64,000 nt of DNA from Apostichopus japonicus (taxonomy: Eukaryota; Echinodermata; Holothuroidea; Aspidochirotida; Stichopodidae): positions 5,709,001-5,773,000 of the forward strand of contig NC_092570.1 in the NCBI RefSeq assembly GCF_037975245.1, in the 5' to 3' direction. Shown here one piece after another: positions 14,440 through 28,300 of the stretch. The notes under the pieces are model-generated. The model did no database searches. It had not been told where the DNA came from and was given only the letters and a program-made list of their open reading frames with translations. Each line of letters begins with the position of its first letter. Position 1 is the stretch's first letter. The position numbers and the translations under genes were made by a program.

Positions 14440-16106
14440 TTCCGCCATCAACATATAGCATGTATGTAATTTATGACAAGTCGACCTATCTGGCAGCCTT
14501 TCTTATAGCCAGATATGCATCAACATAGCATATCGATAACTTATGACAAGTCGGCCTATCTGGCAGCCTTTTTTAGCCAACATAACATGACAACATAACA
14601 TATAGATTATTTACGAAAAGTCGGCATATCTGGCTGCCTTTCTTAGCCAGATATGCATCAACATAGCATATGGATAATTTATGACAAGTCGGCCTATCTG
14701 GCAGCCTTTCTTAGCCAGATATGTATCAACATAGCATATAGATAACTTATGACAAGTCGGCCTATCTGGCAGCCTTTCCTAGCCAATATAACATAACAAC
14801 ATAACATATAGATTATTTACGACAAGTCGGCCTATCTGACAGCCTTTCTTTAACCAACATAACATAACAACATAACATATAGATTATTTACGACAAGTCG
14901 GCCTATCTGGTAGCCTTCCTTATAGCCATATATGCATCAACATAGCATATAGATAACTTATGACAAGTCGGCCTATCTGGCAGCCTTTCTTTAGCCAATA
15001 TAACATAACAACATAACATGTAGATTATTTAAGACAAGTCGACCTATCTGGCAGTCTTACTTAGCCAGATATGCATCAACATAGCATATGGATAACTTAT
15101 GACAAGTCGGCCTATCTGGCAGCCTTTTTTAGCCAACATAACATAACAGCATAACATATAGATTATTTACGGAAAGTCGTCCTACCTGGCAGCCTTTCTT
15201 AGCCAGATATGCATCAACATAGCATATGGATAATTTATGACAAGTCATCCTACCTAGCAGCCTTTCTTATAGCCAGATATGCATCAACATAGCATATGGA
15301 TAATTTATGACAAGTCGGCCTATCTGGCAGCCTTTCTTTAGCCAATATAACATAACAACATAACATATAGATTATTTACGAAAAGTCGTCCTACCTGGCA
15401 GCCTTTCTTAGCCAGATATGCATCAACAAAGCAAACACATAATGTATGACAAGTCGGCCTATGTAGCTGCCTTTCTTAGCCAGATATGCATCAACATAGC
15501 ATACACATAATTTATGACAAGTCGTCCTATCTGGCAGCCTATATCTTATAGCCATATATGCATCACCATAGCATATGCATAACTTATGACAAGTCGGCCT
15601 ATCTGGCAGCCTTTCTTAGCCAACGTAACATAACAACATAACATATAGATTATTTACGAAAAGTCATCCTACCTAGCAGCCTTTCTTATAGCCAGACATG
15701 CATCAACATAGCATATGGATAATTTATGACAAGTCATCCTACCTGGCAGCCTTTCTTATAGCCAGACATGCACCAACATAGCATATAGATAACTTACGAC
15801 AAGTCGGCCTATCTGGCAGCCTTTCTTTAGCCAATATAACATAACATATAGATTATTTATGACAAGTCATCCTACCTGGCAGCCTTTCTTATAGCCAGAC
15901 ATGCACCAACATAGCATATAGATAACTTATGACAAGTCGGCCTATCTGGCAGCCTTTCTTTAGCCAATATAACATAACATATAGATTATTTATGACAAGT
16001 CGTCCTACCTGGCAGCCTTTCTTATAGCCAGATATGCATCAACATAGCATATGGATAATTTATGACAAGTCATCCTACCTAGCAGCCTTTCTTAGCCAGA
16101 TATCGA
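14440..16106. repeat. Satellite array, about 24 copies of a ~70-bp monomer of two types
   Basis: The core 'gacaagtcggcctatctggc' followed by 'agcctttctta' recurs about every 65-72 bp from 14,476 to 16,064. Linkers are of two kinds: 'gccagatatgcatcaacata' (type A) and 'gccaatataacataacaaca' (type B), often alternating. Near the right end an A+B pair of about 134 bp repeats almost exactly (15729, 15862, 15998), a young higher-order unit. No coding potential. Confidence 0.9.
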
Positions 16107-17447
16107 TATCTAACTTGTATTAAGTTGCCTATAGGCTATTCATATTACTTCAGGGACCTGGACGATAACAGTATCAACGCACATCTCCCTTCCACGGATG
16201 TAAATCAGTGAATTCTATCAGAAATGTATATAGACCTGACGAGAAATAATTGGCTTCACAAATTTCGACATCTAACTTATTATTTATACCACTTCGCAAA
16301 AATCATGCGATTAACACTGAATTGACCGTTAGGAAAGAAGTGTATTGAAGATCAAGAATAGGTTTGGTTTACGAAAATGTCTTCTGAGACCATCTCTGCG
16401 TGACGTTAGAAAGGTGCAGATCTGACGACTATGTACGTATATATAACCTTCAAAGTTGTTTACATGTTTGAAGCTTGAATATTATGGCTATGAAGGTTCT
16501 TCTGGCTCAAACTGGTTTTCCAATATCATGCAGTAAGCGCTGAAGAAGTACACGTTATCTTCCGGTGTTTTGTTCAAGCGTTAGGCGTACGTTTTGATAA
16601 TAAAATATAATGTATATTTGGCATCATTTATGTATACGTACAGGATTTTCTTGGCTTTGGTATGTGTTGTTTTGTTTTTGATTTCTTTGATATTATGTCT
16701 GTTTTGATTGCTGTAGCCTGAAACCGATCGATATTTTTGTTTTGGTGCACACAAATAATATTCAAACCCGAGGGGAATATTGATAGAAAAAAATAAAATA
16801 GAAAGCTATAAATTGAACTTAAGAATGAAAGGTCATCGTAAGGTGAACCAAAAATTGACTAGTGTGTAAATGAAGTAAGAAGAGACAAGTAAAAGTCCAC
16901 AGAATATCACAAGATATTATAAAATCATAAAGAAACTGGCAGACGTAATTCTATGCCAAATAGGTTGTTAGAAATATAACGTAACAAGTATTATTCCTCT
17001 GACAGATTTTGCGTTGAGTTATTGAAAGCTCATTCAGTTTCGATTTAAGAGTGTGTTTGTAACTCAGTCTATGTATAGGATGTAATTATTTCCATTTATT
17101 TTACTGTCCTTTCTGTAGGAATCCTTAGATAACTTGTTTACATTGCAAGCCTCCTTCTCGCATTCAACAAGATCATAATACAGAATTAAAGTGTCATGAA
17201 ATAATGACATTTCCGTGTTCATAGGAACAGTGTTACCGATAGGATAGCGCGCCTTCCATGCAGCTTTGTTGGCTAGGCTATATATATATATCGAAAACGC
17301 GAAAAAGCGAAAAACAATGGGTGCGCACGCTACCATGATCTTATGTTGTTTCCGTTCAAATCGAAATTTAGCATATAGGCCGCGGTATAATCTACCAGGC
17401 TTTAGGTCTATGAATATAGAATATATAAAAATTATAACACTCATTCA

Positions 17448-17508
17448 GCCTCTGAAGTAAGACCCTGCTAGTACTGCTAGAAACGTCAGGCACACTTTCT
17501 TTTACACC
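17448..17508 (+). repeat. Degenerate 'GAAGAAG...CGAAACGTCAG' hairpin repeat end
   Basis: 'tctgaagtaagaccctgcta' ... 'gctagaaacgtcaggcacac', then 'tcttttacacca'. It corresponds position by position to the better-preserved copy at 57164-57218. Confidence 0.55.
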
Positions 17509-19204
17509 AAATTATGACACTAACAAATGTTATATCTTATACGCCTACACAACAACAGTAGACGCATTAGCACCTGTCAGGTGCATCACAATTACAAAAA
17601 TCATGAATAGTTATAGAGACACACATTACTGAATTAAAACTGTAATTAACCTCCGAATTAACATATTTAACTTTACACAAGGTTGCGTGACACTGACTTA
17701 TGAATATTCTATTCAGCTGTATAGAGAATAGTGCGTATACACCAAAGTGTTTTCTGATATACATTACAAATTTGATGTTCTTGAAGGAGAGATTCATAAA
17801 CAGAAAGGTATATATCATTGGGAAATGAAGGGTTGTGGGAATATGAAATAGGTATCATAAATAATATTGACAACTACCATTGCTCCATGTTAGTCGCCCC
17901 CCCCTCCGCCATCTTACTCCCAACCCCACCCTACCCCACCCTACATCCCTTTCATATCCAATTTAGCACATTATTAATTTTACTTGTATATCTCGAATGA
18001 ATGTAAAACACTTGATATGATTTTCGATATTGTATATCCTTACCAATGCAGGTCAATGTCGATATCCGCCTACACCTCCCCCACCACCCACCCCATTATG
18101 ATCCCATCGCTCATTTTACTCAGCACCACTTTCCGGTGTTGCGCCCACAATTTTGTATTTCTCTATAGATGAACCGAAATTGACCCCAGATTGACCCTGT
18201 TCGCAAAATAGTTAGGAAACGAACTATAGCAACGTGCATATGTCAAGGCAGATGTCTATAACTATAATATAGAATGCAACCATCTTCATAAGATAAACAA
18301 TAATTTTGAAGCTGGCTGGAGTTTTTGCTCGTTTCCATAACAGTAAATTAAAAAGAAACTTTTAACATTTTTGTACTTGTTTTGGTTGTCACCTGCCGAG
18401 GGCAAACTATCTTTTGCAAAAAAAAAATGACTTTTTTTCTTCTTCTTCTTTGTAAACTGAGAAACATAGAATCAAATTTACCCTTCTATACTTATTATCT
18501 TTATCTGGGGATAATAATGGATGGTTTTGGCAGTGAGTGGGATTATTTTCAAGAGTATATAGGCTTGTAAATAAACTGGTCCAACAGAAATAGGGAGAAA
18601 AACAATTAAGACGCACATAAACTTGATCACAGTTACACCCACGACGGTTGACACGGTGCGTGGAAAAAACACTTATAAATTAACGTTGGCATGACTTCTT
18701 TTATGAAACTGTCAGACGGAACTGCGTGTGATCCCCGTTGCCTGGCAACGAGGAAATTAAATACTACAAGAGTTTGATATTGACCAAGTGTTTCATAAGC
18801 TTCGCAAAGGAGACGGGGGCAGAAGGACAAACGTTGGCCGATAACTACTAAGGAGGAATGTTTAATAATGATGTTTGATACTAAGGGGGTTCAAATTTGT
18901 GCCATTGTTTTTGTTTGTTTTTGGGTTGGTATTTCTGCTTTGATTTTCGTTCACAGTTCATTTCAGAACTTTCCATTGCACTTAATATGAATCTCATCAC
19001 TATACTTATCGCATCCGACATTCGACTTTCTGATCCACAAAGGACTTCGAGTTGGATGGTGTTATATTTGATCTTTATAGAATGTAATGCAACAAACAAG
19101 ACTAAGTATTGTTCGTTATAGATTACGACCAGGGCGGAAGTGGAATTATGATCTCTATTTACTGGTTTCAAACCTATATAGCTATAGATGTAATATCAGT
19201 GTCA

Positions 19205-19290
19205 TCTAGGCCAATTGATTAGGGCGACCAATTATAGTCCGGGAGAACCAGGTTTGAAGAGCACCAGGCTGGAAGAGGTTTTCACTGCAT
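19205..19290 (+). repeat. Possible tRNA-SINE remnant
   Basis: 'ggccaattgattagggcgac' followed 25 bp later by 'gagaaccaggtttgaagagc' looks like a worn A box/B box pair. No paired arms can be drawn, so the call is weak. Confidence 0.3.
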
Positions 19291-20565
19291 GTAATCAAAT
19301 CTTGATATAAAAAAGAAAGAAAGTGTGCTCCGAATATCAATTTACTCTGTGTCTGTTGTTAAACTGATTTCTGATCAACATAATCATATAATATATATCT
19401 TTGCCTCACTCCAATTTCACAAGCTATAGCTATAGGCTGTTCAATGCAAAAGGTCTTCATAAGTTCTCACTATACTTTACGTGCAAATGACGCTTTGGCT
19501 TTAATGGAACAATATCATCTCATACACAAAGAAATAATAATCATAATAATAATAATAATGAATAGGGGTGACATGCAGGCAAAGCAAAACAATAGTTACG
19601 ACTACTATAAAAAATCACATTGAGGAGAGTCATTAGAACACAAAGAACTGAGGCGACTTTGTTAGCACGAAAGTAAATACGATGGCTTGAAATGAGGTCA
19701 CAGTTTGTGTAGTCACTTTTGGTGCTATTATTCCTTTAATGGGTTTCCATGGCAATGAACAATGGTTCTATACCGTCTCCTCTTACATTAATATTCAACC
19801 AACGTTAGTCAATGAATGATCACCCATTGCTTGTTGAACATTGCTTGTTGAATATGGCACATACAGAAAAGAGGCTTTCTTTAACAAAACAAATATTGTC
19901 TACGTCATTGAACGGCTATGTCATTTACATAATGACAAGAAAACCATGTTAGCACGTGACAGTTAGCTCGTATATTTCAAAGGCTGTAAATAAGTGTTGA
20001 CATTTGACAACAACACACTAGTTATATCATAACCAACAGTGAAAATCTCGGGCGTTATTAAACAGGGCAGCTCGCACCTGAGTTGGTTCCTTTACCATAT
20101 ATCGCTATACGCACGGTTGTTCGTTGACAAACTTGAAAAAGCATATCGATCTAATTTTTGAGACTAGCACGTAAAATGTGCACCCGACCTGTAAAACGCT
20201 ATTATTCTATGCGGAGGATATGTATAATAAAATTTACGAACATTGGAACGTAACGATTGTTACACATGGCAACATTATACGAGCTTGTATATAATATACC
20301 GTGTCCTGATTCTTAATGCGCATGTGCAAAATATAATCAAATATACCCGCGGAGAGAAAAAAATAAATATTGTAACACAAAAGTGTGAAGGGATTGATTT
20401 TAATCTATCTAATATAGGGGCTAGGTAACATTGAATACCTTTTTTACCTTGAGATATAAAGTTGGATGTAAGCTAAGCAAATTACTTAGCACAGTGATTC
20501 GACAACACGAAGCTTCAGTGCAAAATCCTATCCGTTAGTATGTTAAGGTAGGTGTTGCAGTATAG

Positions 20566-20960
20566 CAGTGGCGTTCACAAGGTTTTGAAAGGTGGCGAGG
20601 GGAACTTGGGGGCTTCTAGAATCCCCCCCGACTGATTTAGGTAGTGGCAATGAACCTTTAAGGATGGGCCAGAGGTGGATCCAGGATTTATATCAAGAAG
20701 GGGGTGCGGCCCTGGGGTCGTCGAAGCCAGCTACTTTTTAGGTGTGTCTGGGTTGTCACTTGCACAGGAAAGTAAACAATTGACATTTTAATGTCAACTC
20801 ATGCATTCTGAGTCACTGTACTATAAACTAGGTATAAACTACTTATAAAGTAATAATTAGGTCTAGACAGGTAAGGGTTTGCTCATAAATAACTTTGAAT
20901 GTTTGTATGAGGTTAAAACAAGGGAGATGTACACCCCCTTGGATCTCGGATCCGACTAAG
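20566..20960. repeat. MITE cluster: CAGTGGCGTT end and GGATCCAGGA...GGATCCGAC element
   Basis: CAGTGGCGTT at 20566 resembles a hAT terminus. From about 20684, gtggatccaggatttatatc followed by gggggtgcgg pairs in inverted orientation with cacccccttggatctcggatcc near 20950. The same ends occur around 25,697-26,001 and (one end) 7,460-7,503, so this is a dispersed noncoding family. Confidence 0.5.
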
Positions 20961-21783
20961 AGCATTTTTGGCCAGGAGGAGCAGTAGTTTTATTCTCACC
21001 TTGCACGCCATAGTCAAATTGCAACAAACCGTAAACCAGGGAGCCGGGAATATCCACATTCGAAGGTTACAATCATCGGGAAAAAAGTGCATCGGTATAG
21101 GATGATGAAAAGGAAAATTCGATCAAGCAGCAGACAAAGACAGATAGTGTCAGCGATAGTACAAATACACTATTCCCATTTTGTTCTGCTATAGATCTGA
21201 ATTAATATTTCCGATAATTAGATAATGCATTATTTATGACGCATGTCAAGGCTGCATGATTGTCTACACAGGGTTGGAAAATTGCTTCAAGATTGCAACA
21301 AAACACATAGCTATGTTACTAAACTAAATTTTCTTGCATTACCTTGTGGATGTACAAAGAAAGCAGTCTACATAAGCGGCTGTACTCCACCCACCTAGTA
21401 TGTTATACAACTCAACAAGGTATATTATAACTATGCACCAAGCACAGATTGGTGTATTATAAAATCATACTGTTTGAAAATAAATATATTTGTTTGATTT
21501 GCTCCATTCATTTTACCCACTGGATACATAAAAACTGCATCTATAGACATATATCTACTCCACTTACAACGTACTGAGTGGAAGTTATTTTTGTTTATCA
21601 AGCTATATTAAAAATATGATCAGCTAGACCAACTGAAATGTTTTGAGATAGAGGATATATTTCATTGGCCTGGTATGGGGGAAATGTAATAGTTCTACCT
21701 ATATGTGAAGAATAAAAAAAACTAATGTCGCCATGTGAAAAACAGGGGACATTATGTACTTTTGTGTTTTCTAACTTTCACAG

Positions 21784-22397
21784 ATTTCAATCAGCCGCCC
21801 ATCAACAGGAAAGAGTCAAAATGGCTAGGCAATCAATAATGGTTATAATACTTGGTTGCATCCTCGCTGACATTGCCTTCACCTCCGCCATCACTTTCTC
21901 ACGTCCAATTGCGCGAAAACGTTCAGATTTGACCGACGGTGAGGAACTCCTCCAGGCACTAGAATTCCTGGAACGGTACGACGGGGCAAGAAGACCTGGT
22001 AGCCTTGACAACAGGATAGATAGTAACTATGTTTTAGTCGATGATGATGGTGATGATGTTGTTGATTACGATGATTTAATAATTCCATACGATGCGTCTT
22101 TATCCCAAAACCTTGTCGATATGAATGGTCTCCCACCACCGCCTTGGACGCCAGATTTCTCCCGAGGGATCAACGAGGCCTATAACGCGCCAGCAGGAAA
22201 GGGTAATAGTCAGATGAGTATCGGGCAGAGAGTCGAACAAAATGCCGATTTCAACGATCTTCTAAATCGACTCGTCGAGGACGCCATTATGGAAGACATG
22301 TTACGTGAAGATGCAGCAAAGGCGGCAGAGATTATTGAGGCGGATATAGCAGACGACGCAACAGACGGTTCATCCTATAGTTCAGAACAGGAAGCCA
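21784..22397 (+). CDS. Exon with start codon of the prohormone-4-like gene (signal peptide, acidic N-terminal half)
   Basis: A good 3' splice site (pyrimidine-rich stretch with a branch-like ctaac, then cag at 21781-21783) precedes 37 nt of probable 5' UTR. An untranslated first exon therefore probably lies upstream; I could not find it. The start ATG at 21821 sits in a favourable context (caaaATGG) and is the first codon of a classical signal peptide. In-frame codons upstream of 21784 are likely intronic. The exon codes residues 1-192 plus one base and ends at a strong donor (gtaagt, 22398). It has Asp-rich stretches near residues 75-90 and an amphipathic acidic helix-like segment around residues 155-185. 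Confidence 0.85.
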
Positions 22398-25300
22398 GTA
22401 AGTATAACCGTTATATCATTGCCTAATAACGTGATAGGCTGCATGTTATCTCACATCACGTAAACATTGAATAATATTCGTCACTGTACACTATAGGCTC
22501 ACACTTGGTGACGTAGGTGGGATTTGAGTGCACGAATTACAGAAATAAAGGGCGGCAAATTGCTTCCAACTATACCGTTCACAATTTTACATGATTTAGG
22601 CATAACCACACACGAAAATCAATAGAACTTCCATCCCACAGTTTCATAATCGGATGTATAGTCAGTCAGTAAGTATATGATTGACCAATTCGTACGACAT
22701 ATCGTATATATCGCATTTATGATAAAAACATGTCGATCCCACAACCAAGTGCCAAGACTCGCTTTGATAAAACACACAATTGTTACATGATTAATGACAT
22801 ATATAACAGATGGATGGGGCAAGGTAAGGGGTTTCTTCCTATAATTGAGAACGGGAAGTCATTCAAGTAACTGCTGTGGGCAGTTGTGGGATTTGACCTG
22901 AAATATTGAGGGACCAAAAACACCGTCAGTAAATTCATCCAAACATTGAACAGGATGATCTATCATCTGAAGGATACAAGTTTTTTATCCTATAATTGTA
23001 AGAACATGCCAGTTCTGTGTGTCTAAGTATAGTCGAAGATTTACGTCATGTCATGTCACGTGACCAGGATGCACAGTATCACGGTACAGTGTAAACTATT
23101 ACGGTACCTTAAGCGTACAACCGATGTGTATAAGTGCCATATCCGTGGTTGGTTATTCGATGGAAATACAAAAACAACAACAAAAGCAACAGCAAAATAG
23201 TATATAATACAGTAAGTTCATATTTTTAAACACGAAAAGCTAGATTGTAAGCCTATAACTCAATGAGATATTGCCTTAACCAATACAAACATATTCACAA
23301 ATTCAGCTACGACATTCGGATCCCCCATTCGTATTCCCTACTTTAACACTAGCTTACCGAACCTTCACAGAACCCAATTTGTTATCAGAATTCGACCAGT
23401 AAAATGACACGATAATTACCGTATATTACTCCCGCATATTCTACTTTCTTTATTCACCCATATTACACAATACAGGAATTCGATCTCGACGGTCTTGATA
23501 ATGATATTCTCAAAAAGATCATAATAATAATAATAAATGCGACTCTGTTTCCTCCAGGCTTTCATTGCAATTTTGTTTTTCTTTGGTTATACCGTGCGAG
23601 AGTATAATTACGTTGTCTACGTGTGATATCATTCACTACACCATATTGAAGTGTGAAAACTTCATCAAGGAGTCAAATCGCACCATTAGTCGCCTATGGC
23701 AGGTCACTATATTGTATAAACAGCAACAGTCGACCAGCAGTAACCTCTTCGTTGTACTGTATAGCTAGCAATTATACACGGAAGGTATAACGACTCAATC
23801 ATACCGGAAGTAAACAAGGGCAATTGATTGCCACAATTAAAATTAAAATTGTGAATTATGAAAATGTGGATAAAAGTAAGGAACTATATACAAAGTAAAG
23901 AAAAATAAACACACACACCCAAACGTACAAACGAACGAACGCACGAACGAACGAGGATTATGAGAAGAGTGACGTGTAAGTCAGACATGGAAAATTTAAT
24001 GTAAAAAAAAAATGTGTGAAACTTGGGCTATCTATGGATTTCTAAATACCCCCCCCCCCCCCACACACACACACACACACAAACACTTTAACTACACATC
24101 TACTACCTCAGACAACATGGAGTTACAAGGGGACTTGTAAAAGAGTAAAATACCAAGCAGAAAGAAAAGAGTATAGGCCTAATGTTAATTCCACGCACGG
24201 TTGGTTTTGGGATAAACTCAAAATGTCCAGCGGGAATCGCGTGGTTAACAGCTGGGTGTCACAGTCAATGTACTTTCATTGACAAACATAATGTTAACAT
24301 TCTTCCATTAAAAAAAAAAGAAAAAACGAAAGAAATCACCAACCACTCTGTGCGCGTAGAGATGCGTAAGAACAAGTTTATTTAACTGTATTATAGGCTT
24401 TTAATATTCATCCGCAATCATTGTATTTTATATATTTTATAACCTCGCCAATTAGATAATCTTTACTCAAAGTTTGCGTTATTAATATTTCACATCTCTG
24501 GCATACTACTCAAACTAACAATACATTATGATATGGCATATGAGATAACCCCCCCCCCGCAACCCCCATCCCCCACACCACCATCGATTTAAAATAACTC
24601 GTAATGAGTGATTATGATAGATTATTGGCTACAAGTTGAATAGGTTTACTTTGATTACGTAATCATGCCTGCATGCATATATATTCGAGAAATTCTCAAT
24701 AAAGTACAAGGAACTGCGGCAGAAGAATGGATCGGTTTGGAGTGGCGGGAGTTGAGAGAGGGGGCCAGGGGGCTTCGATTGGCGTTAGGATGTGTGACTT
24801 TGGATTGAGGGGTAACCAAACCTTCATCATTTGTAATTAAATAGTATACCTCGTTTTTTTAAACTTCAGAAAAACTGTAGTCCGGGATGCTTAATATACA
24901 ATATTCTTCTCTCATTAGGTAAAACTATTTTTTTTCTTCTCAACTGAATTATCCCCTTTTTTAATTAAGCAAGAATTTTGGCAAACACCAAGCAATCATG
25001 CTTTCTTTCTGTTTCCTTCGTATAGATTACGCTGTTTATGATGGGAGCTATGATATAGACGCACCCTCGTACACAGTGGATGACGAATACGGTACCGGCC
25101 TGGAAGAGTCATCATATCAAGAATGTAAGTCACCCTGTGATTTAAATTGATTTTATTGAGGAAATGATTATCTCTTACAGCGATCCTTACAATAAGTTTC
25201 AGGTTTAGTGGTCTTTCGTAAAATCATCTTCTCCCATTGTACGGAATATGCCTCCCTCTGATACGACACACTCGCAAGGGGCACGCCCATCTCCCCCCCC

Positions 25301-28300
25301 CCCCCCCCGCCTCCCATTTACCATCTGGTATGACTACCCGAGTGTAGTGTCCGCTCCTCGCGTCGGTATAGGCTATGCTTTCCGTTACAGAGGTTTGCGT
25401 CCCGGCATTCCCTACTATGCGGCCTTCTGCTTTAGTTATACGCAACTGTCAACATTCGTTTATGGGAATAGCGTTCAAAGCGGTATGAACTATACTATAC
25501 CCAGTTATTTTTCTTGCTCACCTTTTACATTCGTGTCTTTTCTTAACATGACCGCGGCGCAGGTGTTCCTCGGTGTCAAATGTTTGTAAATGAGACTTTT
25601 CGACTCCACAACTATACTTAATGGAGCGGTTTAAAGAGCATTTGTTGGTTAGTAAAGGTTCTCTAATTAAACCAACATGTACCGTGACCAACCACATCCA
25701 GGAGCAGATTCAGGATTTCCATGTGAGGGGGTGTAGGGATATGGGGGGGGGAGGTGTAGGGATATGGGGGTGTAGGGATATGGGGGTGTGGGTTCTCCCG
25801 CTTCCCTCCCTCCCCCATTGCAAATAGACATGAAATGCTGATTTCTGAGGCAAATTAGACTACAAAGTCGATCAATAAATAGGTTCACACGCCATGTTGA
25901 GATAATTACTGCTTTTCCTATTTTGTTTGTTTGTTGTGGTTATAAAAAAGGTGGGGAGAACATCCCCACCCCCTCACCCCACCCTCCTGGATCCGTGTCT
26001 GCGAACCATCTGGTTGTAAGCCTTCAAACAAAATGAGTTCTGAATAAAACTTTCGTCAAATAAGACTCCCAGTTCAGGTGGAGTGAATGAAGAATTAAGT
26101 TGTCTATATCCTCTATTACCAAAGTCCTTTTGTCCAATCGTCAAGAAACAAAATAAAGAGGACAGTTTAGAGAAAAGCCTGGAAGACAAATTTCAGCTGA
26201 CGGAACGTCAAGAGTGGAAACGGCACATTAAATCAAAAGAGACAAGAACAGAATATTAAGAAACACACTGTACGAGACGAGATAAGACAAGAAAACGACA
26301 CAGAGAAAGAGTAGAAATACTTCTTCAAAATTAAACCGCTGCTTGTCCGATGATAAGTAGGCCAGTTCGTTCACTGGACTTGACAAGTGTCTTCTTACAT
26401 GTAACACAATCTATACTATCAATAAAATTTACCTAAGTGAGATCAACATGGCATCCTATATAACTCTCTTGACGAATAGAAGACCTATCAACATTTAAAT
26501 GCATGTCCGTTATATGATAACCTTCTTTCCAAGAAGAGAAATTTTAAGGAAGGGAATTTTTCTTCGAGTCTGCATGATGGGCGGATGCTGCATGTTTTAA
26601 TTGGGATGTGATTTGTTAGACTAGATTTTATGACGGATGCTTTTAGGTGGTATTTTCTCTTATCTTTGATTTGTCCTTGTTACTCTCTTTTTGCGCGGAC
26701 GTGTATGAATAGATATTGTAAAAGCTTATATCCTGGCTGTCTGCAATATATTATAAAGCAAAGGGCGTCCCGTCCGCTGGTACATTCCACAATAAATTAA
26801 AAAAAAAATGCTGTCCGTTTGTTTGGTTTTGTTTTGGTGTGCGATATTGATAGGAAGATGGTGAATGCAGCTCCTTCGCCTCATTCTTCCTCATGTTATT
26901 AAAACAACTAAGAAGTGAGTGACTAACCTATCTCCCACTCCAACCCACCACTTCCTTTCCCCCCGCCTTTCTCTTCTCTCCTCCTAACCCTAGCCTTATC
27001 TCGTTCCTGACACCCCCCTTTTTGGTTTCCTTGATCTCCATAAACTCGTCATACATACATTGCAAACTCTCTCTATCTCTTTCTTTGTAATACGCCTCTG
27101 CAACTTTGCTCTCCCTGTAGTGCAATTCATCTTCTGCTTCCTTTCATCTCACTGTCCTTTGTTCCATCTATTTTTACTTTATTAATTGTTCGATGTTCCA
27201 ATTAAAAATTTGTCCTTTCCCATCTGTCCAGTTTACCTTGTTTTTCGCTGTCTGCGTTTTAGACTATATACCTCTGCATGAAGAAAATCCTATACTAACA
27301 CGATAGAAAAATCAGGTTCCTCTAATTTTTACATCAAGTTTAAAAAATCAAGGATTATTAAAAAGTTAAGTTACAATGTGATCATCCCTGCTCGATATGT
27401 CTTAACATATACTTCCGGTTTTCCATAGACGATACTAGAGACCATCACAATAACATAACATGAATGGTAACGTATACAAAGGCTGATTCCTGGGGGGGGG
27501 GGGGTGAATGCTTCCACCGATCCTCCAGAGAATGCACTCACGGCCACGTGCAGGCCAAATGACGAAAGGAGCGTAAATGTAACGTGCGTGGGAGAGAATG
27601 CAGAGTATTCTAATACGATGAAACAACTGCATGGTCTTGGCGTGTTATAACATATACTGTGTGTCGCATATACAAATAGCTTAATACTATACTATTACTA
27701 TTAATCACTTGTTACTATAGATGGAATTGAATAGACCATGATTTTACTAAATCCCCTCCCAGTGCCCTAGCTAAGTGGTTCGTGAACTTATATATTTAAT
27801 GGAAAAGTTTCCATAAAATTTTACGCCCCCCCCACAAAAAAGAAGATAAGAAATTAGGCATAGTTATTGTGATGCACGGAACCCACTTGTTTTCAGTTTT
27901 ATTATGTATAATCATTATTTCAAAATATGGATATTTTTAGAACAAACATACAAGGTTGAATTGATAACCGTATTAAGTCGAAAATAAAATGTCCGCTTGG
28001 GATTCCATATAGTCTCTGATATATATATATAATGAGATTTACGACTGACTTAACACCAAGACAATGTACAATCAATCATGCGTCAGAAATTAGATTATTT
28101 TTCCTTAAATACTTCATAAAAATGAAGGTCTTATGAGTCTATTTTTGTATGTTTTGCTTTCTTTTTTTTTGCAAACAAAGTCTGTTGTCGTTAAAGGTTT
28201 CAACTTTTTAATATTTCGCTATTTATCATCGGTTGTTAACTTTAAATAGTGTATGTAATCACGTGATATTTTTACCCAATAAGAGTGCATGTATGTCTAT

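Larger units (their letters stand above)
16107..21783. other. Region upstream of the prohormone-4-like gene
   Basis: No coding exon recognised. It should contain the promoter and probably an untranslated first exon for the plus-strand gene, because 21784 looks like a 3' splice site. I could not identify the promoter. It also contains an (ATA)n run at 19,539 and the MITE cluster at 20.6 kb. Confidence 0.5.

Noticed and set aside
14440-16106. CRISPR-like spaced repeats
   Set aside because: Monomers are contiguous and diverge in only two linker types, with no unique spacers; it is a eukaryotic satellite.
21725-21820. In-frame upstream ATG that would extend the prohormone-like protein
   Set aside because: It lies before a convincing 3' splice site at 21783, and the start at 21821 gives a normal signal peptide while the extension would bury it.
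25248-25589. 113-codon open frame after exon 2
   Set aside because: Begins in a C-tract (poly-Pro), lacks splice sites matching phase 1 and has no recognisable domain; exon 2 already ends at a strong donor at 25124.
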